Source: Pempheris klunzingeri (taxonomy: Eukaryota; Chordata; Actinopteri; Acropomatiformes; Pempheridae). From it: a DNA stretch of 64,000 nt. Below the pieces are notes generated by a model. It made no database searches, was not told the DNA's origin, and worked only from the letters and a program-made list of their open reading frames with translations. The position numbers and the translations under genes are program-made. The stretch's first letter is position 1. Every line of letters starts with the position of its first letter. This document shows positions 1-18,639 of the stretch, one piece after another. The stretch spans positions 11,959,618 to 12,023,617 of the forward strand of contig NC_092013.1 in assembly GCF_042242105.1 (NCBI RefSeq), given 5' to 3'.

Positions 1-6521
<6,521 letters not shown>

Positions 6522-6584
6522 AGGAGCTAAAACATCCTAAACGCCTCAGTTAGAGCTATTGAAGGGGTCCATCATTTAATTAAA

Positions 6585-6802
6585 AACTGAATTTAAAGTT
6601 CAACATTTTGGTAAATGAGCTTATTCACTTTCTTGCTGAGGGATTTATACCACTTTAATGTAATAATGTACAGCAAATATGAAGCTATAGCCAGCAGTTG
6701 GTTTGGTTCGCTTAGCATAAAGGACTATAAAACGGGGAAACAGCTTGACTGAGTGAATAAGCATTTACTATTTCCCAAAATGTTGAACTGTTCCTGTAAG
6801 TG
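6585..6802. mobile_element. Short MITE-like element, family C copy 1
   Basis: The two ends are inverted: TTCAACATTTTGGTAAATGA near 6600 pairs with TTTCCCAAAATGTTGAACTG near 6772-6791. Inside are words typical of a common fish repeat (GCTTAGCATAAAGGACTATA, ATATGAAGCTATAGCCAGCA). A diverged second copy lies near 57.7-57.9 kb. It sits just after the slc25a34 stop codon and would be in its 3' UTR. It is non-coding and the superfamily is undetermined. Confidence 0.6.
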
Positions 6803-7119
6803 AGACTCGCTCTGTCTGAAGCAGGGAAGATGTACTTGATAAAGATGTACAAATGTTGCACAGACTGTCAAACAGTTTCAGGAGTTTCTATCATACTTCT
6901 CAAATATATGAAGTTGCTGATTAACTGTCATGTTTTACCTTAATACCTCAAATTCTGAATTTACAAGCAATTTCTCTGGATGTCATACGACATGTTGACT
7001 TGCATGTGGGAGAAGTGAGACTTCACTGGAGTGACAATGATCTGAAGAACAAATCTGAGTATGAAAACATAAGCTCTGTTTTCCATGTTCATAGTCCAAT
7101 GTGGCTGCTGTTATTTCTC

Positions 7120-7945
7120 ATAGTTTAAAGAATAATTTCTTCATTTTTGAACCTGGGCCATATTTTTACATATTTGGGGTTTGAAACGACTTGTACACAC
7201 TAGTTTTGGAATAGGTCTGGTAGATCGCCTTAGCTGGCAGTCAGGAACAGGCTGTATATGGTCAATAACAGCTGTAATGTAATCTTTTCCCCTTCAAAGT
7301 AAATCCACTAAAAATGCTTCTTTTTGTTACTGACAGGCTCAGGTTAGTGTTTGACAACATTATGGAAAGGACCCCTACTGAGATAGACCTGCAGGAACCG
7401 TGTTGTTAAACCAGAAACAGCCGTTATATCGCTCTCTTCAAAGCCACCAGACTCCATTAAGAAAAACAATGATTTTACCTCACAGAACACGGGAGTTGCT
7501 CGACTCCAGCAGCCTTGATTGGATTGGTTGTTTGTGTTACTGTGTGTTACATAAATACTGTGTTCGATCCAAAGTAACCAACACATCACAAGCAAACTGG
7601 CAGCGGTAGATCAGCATCTCCTGTGTTCTGCATGATAAAATTAGAGTTTTTGTCAGTTGAGTCTGGTGGCTTTGAACAGAGCGATACAACGACTGTTTCT
7701 TGTTAAACAAAAAGGATCTTAGAGGTCAGTGTAAACAATCTAAGCCTGTCAGTGGTAAAAATAAGCACTTTTAGTGGCAGTTGCCCAAAATTATTACATT
7801 TCAGCGGTTGTAGCCCGTTCATGGCTGCTTGCTAAGGCGATCTACTGGACCAGTTTAAGACCTTTTTGTACTTACAAGTCATTTTGAACTGAAACTGTAA
7901 AAACAGGCCTCAGGTTTAAAAATACCAGAGTTCCCCTTTACTGCA
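7120..7945. mobile_element. Fold-back MITE, family A copy 1
   Basis: This non-coding element of about 0.8 kb has long imperfect inverted arms of roughly 300 bp. The left arm words GTAGATCGCCTTAGCTGGCA, TACTGACAGGCTCAGG and AAAGCCACCAGACTCCATTA recur in reverse complement in the right arm (about 7630-7945). A homologous copy lies in slc25a20 at about 51.7-52.5 kb. The long arms and lack of a coding frame suggest a non-autonomous fold-back DNA element. Exact ends and target duplication were not resolved. It probably lies in the 3' UTR of slc25a34. Confidence 0.7.
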
Positions 7946-8098
7946 TAATCCTAGTTGCCTTGTATGTTCTATGTAAAGAAATGTATCTCCTGACATATGA
8001 ACACCAAGAATGCCATTTAATTTGGGTTTTTATTTACAGAAACTTAACCTACGGGTACTTCAAGCCTTTGAACAGCACATGATGATGATAATAATAAT

Positions 8099-8104
8099 AA
8101 TAAA
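8099..8104 (+). terminator. Candidate polyadenylation signal of slc25a34
   Basis: AATAAA follows an (AAT)n run and is the first canonical signal after the stop codon at 6521. If used, the 3' UTR is about 1.6 kb and contains two mobile elements. Confidence 0.45.
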
Positions 8105-8516
8105 GAATTTTTTTGTATGAAATGCTTTAAATACATTTGTTTTTGTCTCTTTTTGGACACGGGTGCTGCATCTTAGAAATACATGATATCTAAGATTCAT
8201 TGTAAGCTATGTGTGATTGTGTTTTGACCAGATTAAATTTAGCTCATTGCTTTGATTGCTGTGCTTAATCATCATTCTGAGAGGATTTTTTGGCCTCTTT
8301 AATCAGGAAATGATTAAACTGACAAACACACTCAAATCATGCTTGACCTTTGTAACTTAAACATGGAGCGCACTCTGACCTGATCAGGAGAAAGAAATTC
8401 AGGCAACATGACAGTTTGGCTCACAGGAATTCACCATTAACTTACATGTTTCTGATCAGGTGCTTAGATTGCAGTAGCATAAGTGAGAGATCATAGCGCT
8501 TACAGCGAACATAAAA

Positions 8517-10469
8517 ATGTTTCTCCCCTTCTCCTGGATCCTGGGAGCTGAATGGACGCCGTCTGGTTCAAACCCAATAGACAGTTTTTTTCGAGGTTAG
8601 TTGACTTCATGTTTCTCTTCTTTACAGCAGCAAAAAAGCTTTCAGTACTTCTGTGTAAGTTTTTGACTGTGGTGTTTGTGTTAAAGGTCTTGTGGGTGCA
8701 TGTGGGATCTCAGTGCTGTGCAGCTTGATGAGAGTGAACCACTTCATTCAATCATGCAGGTAAGTTTACTGTGTAAAAAGAAAGAAAACACATAGATATG
8801 ACCAGTATGTTCATTGTCTAATTTTCTCTCCACACAGTGATTCTGAAACTGAAAGCAAACAGAGGTCACCCTCACCTGGCAATCCTCCGAGCTGGAACTG
8901 GAGAGCAGCCCTCCAGTTCTGGTCTCTGACAGTCCTCTTGTCTCTGGTGGGTTCGAGGGTTTCCTCTCTGATAGTGCTGGAGTTTTCTCTCAGAGCTGTG
9001 TCCGCCTGGGCGGTGAGTTATACAAACACATGACAACAGCGGCTGATAATACATTGACTTAGCTTGTCTATACCTGGGTGTACTTTCAGTGTTTGCTCTT
9101 GTGTTCAATTGACCCGACCTCTTTTCATCCTCATCCCTGTATCTATCTGGCAGGATGGCAGAGGCCTAGACCTGCTCCTGCTCCAGAGCCAGTTCTCCCT
9201 GGGTTGCGGCCTCACGTGTACTCTGGTCTTCCTCCATCAGGGGGCTCCACGGAGCTCCTTCAGCTTGTTTCTGGCAGCTGCTCTCAGCTGGGGCCTGGCA
9301 AGCACCATCCACAATCTGTGGAGCCATGTGGCCAGACTCTACCCACTACATAGCACAGAGCGTTACTGTGGGAAGTGCATCACCCTCCTGACCTCCGGAC
9401 ACACCATACTGGCATCACTGCAAAGAGCGGTTGTCTTGGCCTTTGCTCTGGCAACTGTGGCTTCCACCACTACGGTTTATGACCACTTCCTGTCTCAGAA
9501 GGATGCTCTGAAGTTTTGGACTCCATTGACACTCTGCTACACTATGTTGGTGGTCTATATTCAAGGTGATTGTTTAGTTAGATTATGTGGAGAATGAAAA
9601 TGGTTCTTAAGGAGAAAAGCCTTTAGATTAGATTAGAAATTAGTTTGGTTGCAAACTAGAGGACAAATAAGAATAACAAAGAGAACAAATCAGTTCATAC
9701 AGCCACACTAGTGGTAAAACACAAACTAGCAAATATGCCAAGAGGACATCAGTGTAGCTTAGCAGCACCTCTAGCCACTAAATTAAAATAACGTTTATGT
9801 TGATAAATGAAAAGGCAGGCCACAAGTGATGCACCTGAAAATGGGACCAATAAAACAGGCAATAGATCATATGAGACTTTAAAAATAACAATTTCCAAAA
9901 CAATTCTGAAACAAAACCTTATGTCAAAAACATTCCTATCTCAGAGAACAAGCAGGTATCAAATCATTCAAATCATTTTGGGCACAAAACACCTTTTAGC
10001 ATTGTAGTGTAACTTTTTCTTTTTCGTTTTGCACAGAGGATCAGCATCGGCACAGTGGTACAGAGGCCCTGTTGCACACTGTAGTGCTGCGACTGGGAGC
10101 CTTGCTGGTGCTCATGCTGACCGTGGGTTACTGGTCTGATGTCTTCCACGTCCTCATCACTTTCCTGGGTGAAGCAGCCTGCCTGCTGCCCTCTCAGGAC
10201 CTGCTGCAAGCTGTCTTAAAGGTCTGTGTGAATCACATCCTCCACACACTGCGATTTTACCGACATATTATGTGGATCCTGTCTCTGGATTTTAACTGTC
10301 ATTTCTACAACATGACCATTTCTGTGTTGCTCATACTGTATCGCTGTTACATTGAAAATGATGAAAGTAATGTTTAATTGTCACGCTTCATTTTTAGGAA
10401 GAAGAGGACGCAAGTTTGAGCAAATCCAGACATAAACTCACAAGAAGAACATCATCAGATGACAGCTGA
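8517..10469 (+). CDS. tmem82: Transmembrane protein 82
   Basis: This is a multi-pass membrane protein of unknown biochemical function, with its human orthologue next to SLC25A34. Six exons join in phase: 8517-8595, 8687-8759, 8838-9012, 9154-9565, 10037-10221 and 10398-10469, giving 331 residues against about 343 in human. Recognisable family stretches are VGSRVSSLIVLEFSLRAVS (about 90-108), QSQFSLGCGLTC (about 120), FWTPLTLCYTMLVVYIQ (about 230-246) and LLVLMLTVGYWSDV in exon 5. Around six to eight hydrophobic spans are present, with no clear signal peptide beyond the hydrophobic start. The ATG follows a run of A and opens MFLPFSW, comparable to the mammalian MFSL-type start. The short hydrophilic C-tail ends in basic and serine residues. 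The promoter must lie within the 0.4 kb after slc25a34, so the genes are closely spaced. Confidence 0.93.
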
Positions 10470-10552
10470 TGACGCATCCCAAACCTACCTCAAATACCAG
10501 TGACTACCTCCAGTGTCGAGATGTGTTTATTCTCAACAATAATGATAATAAT

Positions 10553-10569
10553 AATAAAGTTATAATAAA
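10553..10569 (+). terminator. Polyadenylation signals of tmem82
   Basis: Two AATAAA hexamers (10553-10558 and 10564-10569) lie 84-100 bases after the stop codon. They predict a very short 3' UTR. Confidence 0.7.
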
Positions 10570-11059
10570 GGATTGTTGTTATTGAGTTATCGAGTCATAT
10601 TTTAAACTGAAGCAAAGCATAAGGAGGTTGTAATTTTGCACCATGTATCAGCTGTTGTTTTCTGTCCAGTATTAACTGCAGGATGAGGAGCTTCACTAAA
10701 TTAGATTATTGTGGGCAAATTACCTCACTATAATGTTGCACTGCTTCAATGCTTCATGTAATGGGAGACATGCATGGAAAGTGAATGTCAAGATGCGTAA
10801 TAACACAGCATAATTGTACCAAGCCCAAGGAACTGAATAAAGTCATTGAGAGACGAGGAGAAAGCTGATGAAAAGTTAACAGTGTAAACAGATTAGAATC
10901 GCTGTTGCTCTGAGAAGCTTTTCGATCCACTTTTCATACGTTAATTCTACCTCAGCTTCAATAGTTCAGATATTCAGTCTAGTTCTGAAGAAACACTTGC
11001 TTTACGTTGCTTTTACATTGATGAAGAGGAGAAGAACCAGTCACAGGCCTGCTGACAGC

Positions 11060-11250
11060 GACTGATTAAAGGGGTAGTATGACATTTTTACACATGAATA
11101 TCAGTTCACTCATCATGAGGTGAACTACTCAGCCTGTGAAAACAGGTGAGATGTCCTCTGTGACTCTGGAGGGAGCTTTGCAAAGTTTTGAAAACACAAT
11201 CTCGTTGACATCATTGTGATGTCATCAGGGTTATCACAGATTGGCCTTTA
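11060..11250. repeat. Fragment of repeat family B
   Basis: The words GGGTAGTATGACATTTTTAC and TGACTCTGGAGGGAGCTTTG resemble the left part of the copies near 14.7 and 39.9 kb. The fragment is diverged and non-coding. Confidence 0.35.
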
Positions 11251-11356
11251 GACTTGAAAAATGTTTAACCTAAAGCCTGTGTTTCTAAATGGAGGCATGG
11301 GGTTTTAAAGAAGCAAGCATCTGCACAGTGCAAAGCCTTTTACAAAAGGACTAAAG

Positions 11357-11393
11357 GACTAACAAAGCCTTTCGCGAAAAGGCTTTGTTAGTC
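11357..11393. repeat. Perfect 16-bp inverted repeat (stem-loop)
   Basis: GACTAACAAAGCCTTT (11357-11372) is followed by the 5-base loop CGCGA and the exact reverse complement AAAGGCTTTGTTAGTC (11378-11393). Part of the arm is echoed just upstream (AAAGCCTTTTACAAAAGGAC). It lies between genes. The stem is too short for a usual microRNA precursor. Confidence 0.85.
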
Positions 11394-14062
11394 TCAGTTG
11401 CAGTAGTATGAGCACCAAAATAACCGCACTGAGAACCTTTTAGAGGAGGTGGTCTTGGTCAGATCCCAAACAAACTCTTGAGCAGTTCCTTTGTGATGGG
11501 AATGTTTTCCAACCTCAATCTAATCCAACTACCAGGAGTGCACCGCAAGTTTCATCTTAACAGCTCCAGTTGCCAGGTGTGGTAGTTTCTATTAGTAGCA
11601 CCAAGCGGGAGAATGAACTGAGGTCTTGGTTTACTTGCATAGCAATGTTTCTACATGTTTCTCACAGAGGTATGGATTAGTCTAGAACACAGGACCCAAT
11701 TTCTTTATTTACTGTCTTGCCCTCTCCAGACACATCTGACCAATAAGTGTAGTAAATGTCCTCTGGTGTTTGTAGTGATGGTTTGGGTCATTTTAGTTGT
11801 ATTTTTCTCTATGTGAAAACAAACCAAGCCAAGAGGAAAATGCTCCAAGTTGACAAACTAAACTGATTTGGACCAAAGCAAATGTTGCTTCCATTTTCAC
11901 CATTTAATTTTTTATCTGTCTCTCACAATGCCTCCAATTTCACTGCTGACGTACTCCTTCAACCTTTTTTCAAAGCAGTCGCATAATTTGACTCCCACTT
12001 GAGGAGTATTTGGGTAAAGTAACTGGGTTTTTCCCTGAGAAGTAGTTTTTCCAGCCCCTGCAGATGTTTACAGTTTAGGATATCAACATCAGCTGTATTT
12101 GTGAACATACAGTTGTCATTGTTTCTCCTGTCGACTGTGTTGCTTCCTGTTCCTCTGCCTTCATTTCCCTCCATTCTCTCTCCATTGTTGCCCTGCTCAT
12201 CCACATAGCTAAAAGAAAACTGAGGATTAAAGTAGAACATTATATTGTGATGTTGGTGCATGAATTGAAAAGTCATGCTGTAGAAGCAGCGAAGAGCTTC
12301 AAGGGGTTTGATGAGGATTTTGGCTGTTTGGGGGCGGAGCATAGAGGTCTGGGGATTGTGTCATCAGTAGGCATGCTCCCTCCTGCAACCGTGACATCAC
12401 TGCAGCATTCCTTTGCACAGAGCTGGAACAACAGAGACCCCCATCACTCTCCTCATCTCCGTCTCCTGTTCTGCCTCTCTCACGCATTCCTGCCTCACTC
12501 TTCTTTCACACTGACCCACATCGATTAGGAAAAGTTTGATTCACCATTTAGTTTCCCGCTCCATCCTCCCTTTCGGCGCTCAGGAGGGGAGTAGACCTCA
12601 CAAGGTTTGGCTCCGGAAAACTGACCACAATATTTGCTGATCAGCAGACCAGATATTGCTTAGACTCACTCTGTTGGAGAGCAGCAAACACAACAAAGCA
12701 GCTTTTTCATAGCCCTCACAGACATCACTCACTGTTCCCCCCTCTCCTGCTATACCAATATCTCCTCTTGCACAATGCCCTGATTCATTGCACTGTAATG
12801 CCACTGCTCCTTTGCTCTCAACACAAAAGCTCCATCAGGAGATGAAGTCCAGCACATATTATCAGACGTCGGTGAGGCACAAATGGAGGCAACGCCATGG
12901 GACACTGATAGTGAGTCAAGGCTAAAGTGATATAATGTAGTGGGGGAAGGGAAGAAGGAAAGTGGGAGAAGAAAAAGGAGGCAGACTCAATGAGGGAGGT
13001 AGGGAAAATAAAGCTGACAGAACAATAAGGCAGAGCTGCACAGGAGAGAGAGAGAGGACAGTTTGAGATAGAGAGTTGCTGGAAAAGGCAGGTACAGTCA
13101 CATCCTGCTGGCATGCAAAAAGATAAAGAAGTGGGAGTCGGCTGTGTGTCACCACTTTTCTATTTAAGGGCAAAACCCTTATGGGGCACTTTATGATACT
13201 GTATATTGCTTTTGTAAAAACTTTAACTGTGTCCTTGTGGTTGGATTGCCCAATTTGCTGCATGGCTTTCTTTTTGTGTGTGTCTACGTGCACCAATGCC
13301 TGTGTGTGTTTGCATACGTGTGTCTGCCAAGTTTTCATAGTGGATGAATGTGTCATGTTTTTTACTGCACTTTGCCCGAGATTAACTGTTCACCTTTTAC
13401 GGTCGGGAGGGAGGTTGTATTGTCATTCAGCCAGAGAAGGAGGAGGGGTCGACGGACTAGAGAGTTGGGGAGGGAGGTACAGAAGGAAAAGGAGTGGCCA
13501 TCTGCTGATAGTCGCCCTCTCTGCCGGAGTAAAGCCTTCTCTCAGTGGCAGCTTATGGGAGGGAAAACAAACCAGAAGTTTGGAGATACAGAACAGGGAA
13601 GGAGAGAGAAGAAAAGAGAGAGCTGTCTTCAAACACATTTTCTCCCAGGTATGTAATGGCAGCTCACAGCCAGAGTGAGGGGGTTTAAAGGAAACAGATG
13701 ATTGAGATTTGTGCTCTCTGACTCCACAACCATTCATTATGGGTAAGGAGAGCTGTGACTGTGTGAATTTACCTCCCTGAAGTAAGAGTGAGCGCTCCCA
13801 CAAAGTTGACTTTGAGGGCGTTTACAATTAGATTAAATATTATTGATATCATAGGGATACCTTGTCATGTACACTCCTTACTTCTTCACTTTTGTAAAAA
13901 GATCCAGTAAGCTGTTGAGTCAATGATGTGTTCCTATATTTCTCTCTTCTCTGATTGACCTTTTCCACAGGACTATAAAACATTTTATGTTGCAAGCAGT
14001 CTTCAGCCTGCATATTAATTGTTCTGTCCTCCTGTCAGGCTGTATGTGGTTTTTATACAGTC

Positions 14063-17000
14063 ATGGCCTCAGCAGCTTCTCCAAAGAGGATGGTGTCCTC
14101 TGTCTTCATCACTCTGGCATCTCCTCACCGAGCCACTGTGACACAGCAGCAGCCAGCCCTCCAGGCCCACAGTGCCTCGGCTCGAGACAAGCAACACACT
14201 GCTGTACGAGTCAGCCCAAGTGACACCGTCCCCGTCCTCAGACATAAGAAAGAGGACCACTCACAGTCTGAGTCTTATGGCAGTAAGACTCCTGTGGGGG
14301 CCACAGCCCGAGCTTCAGACCATCAGAGCCCAAAACCTGCCCAACCTGGACCGAGCAGAGGAAAGCTGCAAGAAGATGACAGAGGTGCTGCAGGTATTAG
14401 GACAAACTTTGTGCTTCATCTCGGATTCGGTGCACAATAATACACTGGATAAAACTGACATTACTTGGGATAACTTCTATATCTGTGTTTTAGAAAGTCT
14501 GTTTTTGAATCACTTGTTGAGATGGTGACATTCCCAAATCACATATCATGTGTTATTGCTCTTTTTGGGGTTCTCCCCAGATACAAATGAGATTTTACTG
14601 CTTTCCTGACCTTTATTGCAAGGCATCTGATATTGTTTCAAGAGGAACTCTAACTGACACGTCAAAGTGTCTTGAGGAGCATTACTGCACATGTGAAAGA
14701 AGTTGTATAAAGTCTTTTGTGGCTCCAGAGGGAGCTGTGTGAAATCTGATACAGTTCCTCAAGTGATGTCACTTGACTCATCGTCGGTCAGGTCTGAAGA
14801 TGACGAGTTAGAAAATGAAATAAATGTGGAGGTGTGGAGTTAGAGAGAAGTGAGTTTACCAGACCTCTGTAGCCCACTTCTCATCTCTGCTTCAGGCCAC
14901 ATTAACCACTACTTCTGTAACACACAAGAAGAATGCATTGAATGAAAAAGATGATTTCTCCGGTTCAGATTGATTTGATATATTTCTAATCTGTCCATCA
15001 TGAGTTACAGGAGCGTAATGCTAAACTGGTGGAGTACTCCTTTAATTGTGAAAAATTCTTAACCCTCTCTCACACTCGCTGAATTCAGGATGTCAGACTG
15101 CAAATGATGAAATATTATCAGAGAGTAACAGCTGCTACATTTGATCACATTCTACTTCCTTTTTTGGTAACATGCAGAAAAGTTGTCACTTCACTTTGCT
15201 GATGAATGAGGAGCAAAACACACGCTTAGAAAACATGATAACCCCATAATCTTCAATTACTCCTCTTATATGTGTTAATTTTTCACAATCGTTATCATTT
15301 TGATCATGTTTTTGTTTCCTGATTACTAATGTTATTACTAATGTTACTAATGTTTTTTTTTTAATATCTGTGAGCCTATGTATGCACGTGTATGCATATG
15401 CATATATGTGTATATGTATATATTTGTATGTATTTTGGATTGGGTGTGAGGACATTTAGTGTTTAAAGGAAGCTTAATTAAGAAACATGGGGAGGTTGAC
15501 TCAAGTGACCTAAAATACTTCTTTTTGTTGCCAAACAGAGCTCTTCCCTCCTCCTCCTCCTCCTCCTCCTGTTGCAATACCTTCATCTCTAGGGCCATCG
15601 CTCCCTGAAGAATCAGCTCTTCCACCTCCTCCTCCTGTCCAGACGCCTCTCTCCCACCCTCTGACCCCAGGCCAGCAGCCAGTTTACAACAGAAAGGTAT
15701 GTAGACGTTTCTCTTAATGCCACTAAAAATCTGTCACATTTGCCTCCCCCACATAGTGATATACCACTGTCAGTCACTGTTTTAAACATTTGATCCCATT
15801 TTTCCTCAATAAATTTTGCTTTAAGCAGACCAGTCACTTTTTCCCACAGTGAAGGATTACAACTTTCCACAACTTTTACAGATACAGTTTTAATGTTGTG
15901 CAGTGGTTGCAAAGAATCATCTGCAAAACACATTATGAAAGAAAAAACACAGCTGTATTTTAGATATGGCTAAATGATCAAAAACACTTTAAGAACTGTA
16001 CACATTTTCCTTCAGAAACAGAGCACTTTCCAAATGGTTGATATCTTCATAAGAAACTTTTAGTTCCCATCATTACAGCCCCATCACTGTGCAGAAACAA
16101 TGAAAGTGCAAAGCAGGAAAGTGAGTTACAGGAGGTCTGATAATATGTAGACTTTCCCTTTCTTGACCTGTGTATCAACACAATATGCCTGTGTTTTCGT
16201 TCTGTTTTATATGAGACTTTAAACTACTACGTCATTCCTTTTTTTGATTTCTGGAAAGTTTATTTTAAGGCTTAAATAGTGCCACTGCCTCTCCAGTTTG
16301 AGAAAATGTTGCAGATTTGGAGATTTAAGAGTTTATGTGTTACTATTCAGTCTTTGAAATGTCTTTACGTTAGGAATGCTTGAAGTGTTTCACCTGTGAA
16401 AAGGTCCAGAGTCTGCATCTGTATAAAGTTTATCTTGATTAAAAGCAGAATGTGGGTGTTGGTTTGTAGAGTGAGATGTTTTTAGCAACATTTTTTATAC
16501 AAACATTTAATGGTCTGAAAATCCAACATAGTATGAAATCCATATATTAGTGTACTCAATTCCTGATTTTGTTGGATGACACTACAGTCTGTAACCTTTA
16601 AAGTCACATAACCAGTGTTTGTTCAAAATCAAGCTTTGCTAAATTTCCACTTGTCTCAGTTTAAGGTTTAGTGTCACATCAACAGTCTGCTTTACATTTA
16701 AGGTGGAAACAAACACACAATCTAGTGGGTTAAAACAAGACGAACAACCCCCTGGGATTCATAAAAATGGCCAAGACACGAGCAGGGAGAGTAAAGGTAA
16801 CACGATCTCTATTTTCTAAACGGTTCCACTTTGACAGTACACGTGTTAACATAACCTGCTTTGACATTTGATGCTTGTGTGCAACACAGAGGTGTGCGGC
16901 TTCTGTCGGAAGCCCGTGGCTCTTTCTGAACCTGCGATAGAGGCCTTAAACAGGACGTACCATGACGGCTGCTTCCAGTGTAGGTCTTGTCACATTCCCC

Positions 17001-18388
17001 TGGCCGGTAAACAGTACTACAACAAAGCGGGAATCCCACTCTGTGAGGACTGTTACCAGGTACATCAAAGTCAATACAGCCTCCAATACAGGACGTTATC
17101 AAAGCTGCAAATGCAAGTGCAAGTCTTTGTAAAGGACCATACCAATGTTTTTGCGAATTCATTTACATAATTACTAAATTATGTATACATGTATGATTTA
17201 CATTAATGCTAAGCGCTTTCCTTCCAGGTATCCACTGGTTTTTCTTACTTTTACTGCAGCATGAAAATCAACCTGCACAGACCTCGAAACTTCCATCAGA
17301 GTTAACATCATATCTCCTGTTGTTGGAGTCAATGTTATGTTATCGCTACAGGGCGTCATTTCAACTAGAGATTGAACAGTAATGTAAAACTGAAAGTAGT
17401 ATTGATGTTCGTTGTGATGGATTATGTATCTCAACCAAATTCCAGGTCTCCCCAACTTTTTATTGCTGCCAAAAATGAATGGAAGCCAATGGCTGCTTGA
17501 TAAGTGGGAAAACCACAATTAAAACATGCTATGTTTTAGAAGATGACCAGCAATCATACACATGTAATAGAACTGGTTTGTAGTACATAGTTAAAGCAGC
17601 GTATCACCTTTTAAAGCAGAAATGTATTTCTGTTAACCTCATGTTTCTGTCTCTCAGGCCAGTCTGGAGCTTTGCTGGGCATGTGGGGAGGCTATCACAG
17701 ATCATGTGATCCGTGCACTGGAGCGAGCGTACCATCTATCCTGTTTCACCTGTGCAACATGTAAACAGCAAATTGGGGAGCAACCTTTTGCTCAGGGAGA
17801 AGTTGGAGAGGTTTACTGCCTCCAGGACTATTACAGGTATGAGACTTTAAAATGAAGGTGAGCATTGCAAAAAAAACATCCTTCAAACAATCCATCAAAT
17901 TTGTGTATAAGGCTTGAGTCATAACACTGAGTTTGATTCATTTAAATGTCCTCTTTACGTTACTTTTAAATGTCATGATTCTGTGTGCTACACAAATAAA
18001 GCTGCCTTGCCTTGTCTAATATTTCATTTCCTGTAATATATTATCCACTAAGGAAATATGCTCCAAAGTGCAACGCCTGCAACCAGCTAATCATTCCTAA
18101 AGAAGATGGTACTGACAGCTACAATGTTGAATGTCTGGGACGCTCCTACCATGAGAACTGCTACAGATGTGAGGTAGGCGAGCGAACGGTGAACTGTGCG
18201 GTCACGCTGCCAAGTATGCAAACACACAGACACACATTCATCACCAACACTCAATAAGTCTGTCATGTTGTCTGCAGATCTGCGCCATCCAGCTCTCTCC
18301 TGAACCAAACGAGCATGGCTGCTACCCTTTGGATGGGAAGATGCTTTGCAAGTCTTGCCATCTGCACCTGGTTTCTGGCCAGCACTAA
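14063..18388 (+). CDS. fblim1: Filamin-binding LIM protein 1 (migfilin)
   Basis: Migfilin is an adaptor at cell-matrix and cell-cell contacts that links filamin, kindlin-2 and VASP to actin. Seven coding exons join in phase: 14063-14393, 15539-15696, 16703-16796, 16890-17059, 17658-17836, 18053-18173 and 18278-18388, giving 387 residues against 373 in human. The N-terminus has the filamin-binding motif KRMVSSVFITLASPHR (residues 8-23). Exon 2 encodes a run of eight prolines and a second PPPPP. Three LIM domains follow: CGFC...CEDC, CWAC...YCLQDYY (last zinc ligand Asp, as in mammals) and CNAC...CKSCH. The Met chosen is upstream of the filamin motif, as in mammals. A non-coding 5' exon may exist but was not found. 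The flanks tmem82 and spen match human order. Confidence 0.95.
14690..15052 (+). mobile_element. Repeat family B copy 1
   Basis: This lies in fblim1 intron 1. The words GGCTCCAGAGGGAGCTGTGT, GAAATCTGATACAG, GTTTACCAGACCTCTGTA and a right end near GGTGGAGTACTCCTTTAATT are shared, in order and orientation, with the copy near 39.85-40.21 kb. It has no coding capacity. I treat it as a short non-autonomous DNA element; the superfamily is unknown. Confidence 0.55.
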
Positions 18389-18611
18389 CACTGGCCCTCC
18401 AGCCCAGGATAAACTGCAACCGAGGGAAAAGTGCCACAAGACTTTGCATGAGCATTTAAGACTCTGGCATACAAATACCACACATCTTTTTCCAATAGAA
18501 CAATAATGAAATGTGGTTATTTTGGTTTTCTTTTTGTTTATTTTTTTTACATTATATCATGCTTACTGAAGATCCTCCTATTCTTCTTTTATACTTGATA
18601 ATTTTGCACTC

Positions 18612-18617
18612 AATAAA
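18612..18617 (+). terminator. Polyadenylation signal of fblim1
   Basis: AATAAA lies 224 bases after the stop codon, the first canonical signal in this 3' UTR. Confidence 0.65.
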
Positions 18618-18639
18618 CTCTATAAAATGCACCAAATAT

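Larger units (their letters stand above)
10580..14062. other. Spacer between tmem82 and fblim1
   Basis: This spacer of about 3.5 kb has no supported protein-coding exon. It holds a fragment of repeat family B (near 11.06-11.25 kb) and a perfect 16-bp stem-loop (11357-11393). Several open frames near 12.0-13.7 kb on both strands lack motifs and splice context. The fblim1 promoter and any non-coding first exon are expected towards the right; a TATA-like CTATTTAAGG lies near 13160, but I cannot assign it. Confidence 0.5.

Noticed and set aside
11357-11393. microRNA precursor
   Set aside because: The stem is only 16 bp with a 5-base loop, too short for a typical precursor.
12818-13803. Several overlapping open frames of 98-165 residues on both strands upstream of fblim1
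   Set aside because: They overlap one another, are low complexity and lack recognisable domains. They are chance frames in purine/pyrimidine-biased DNA.
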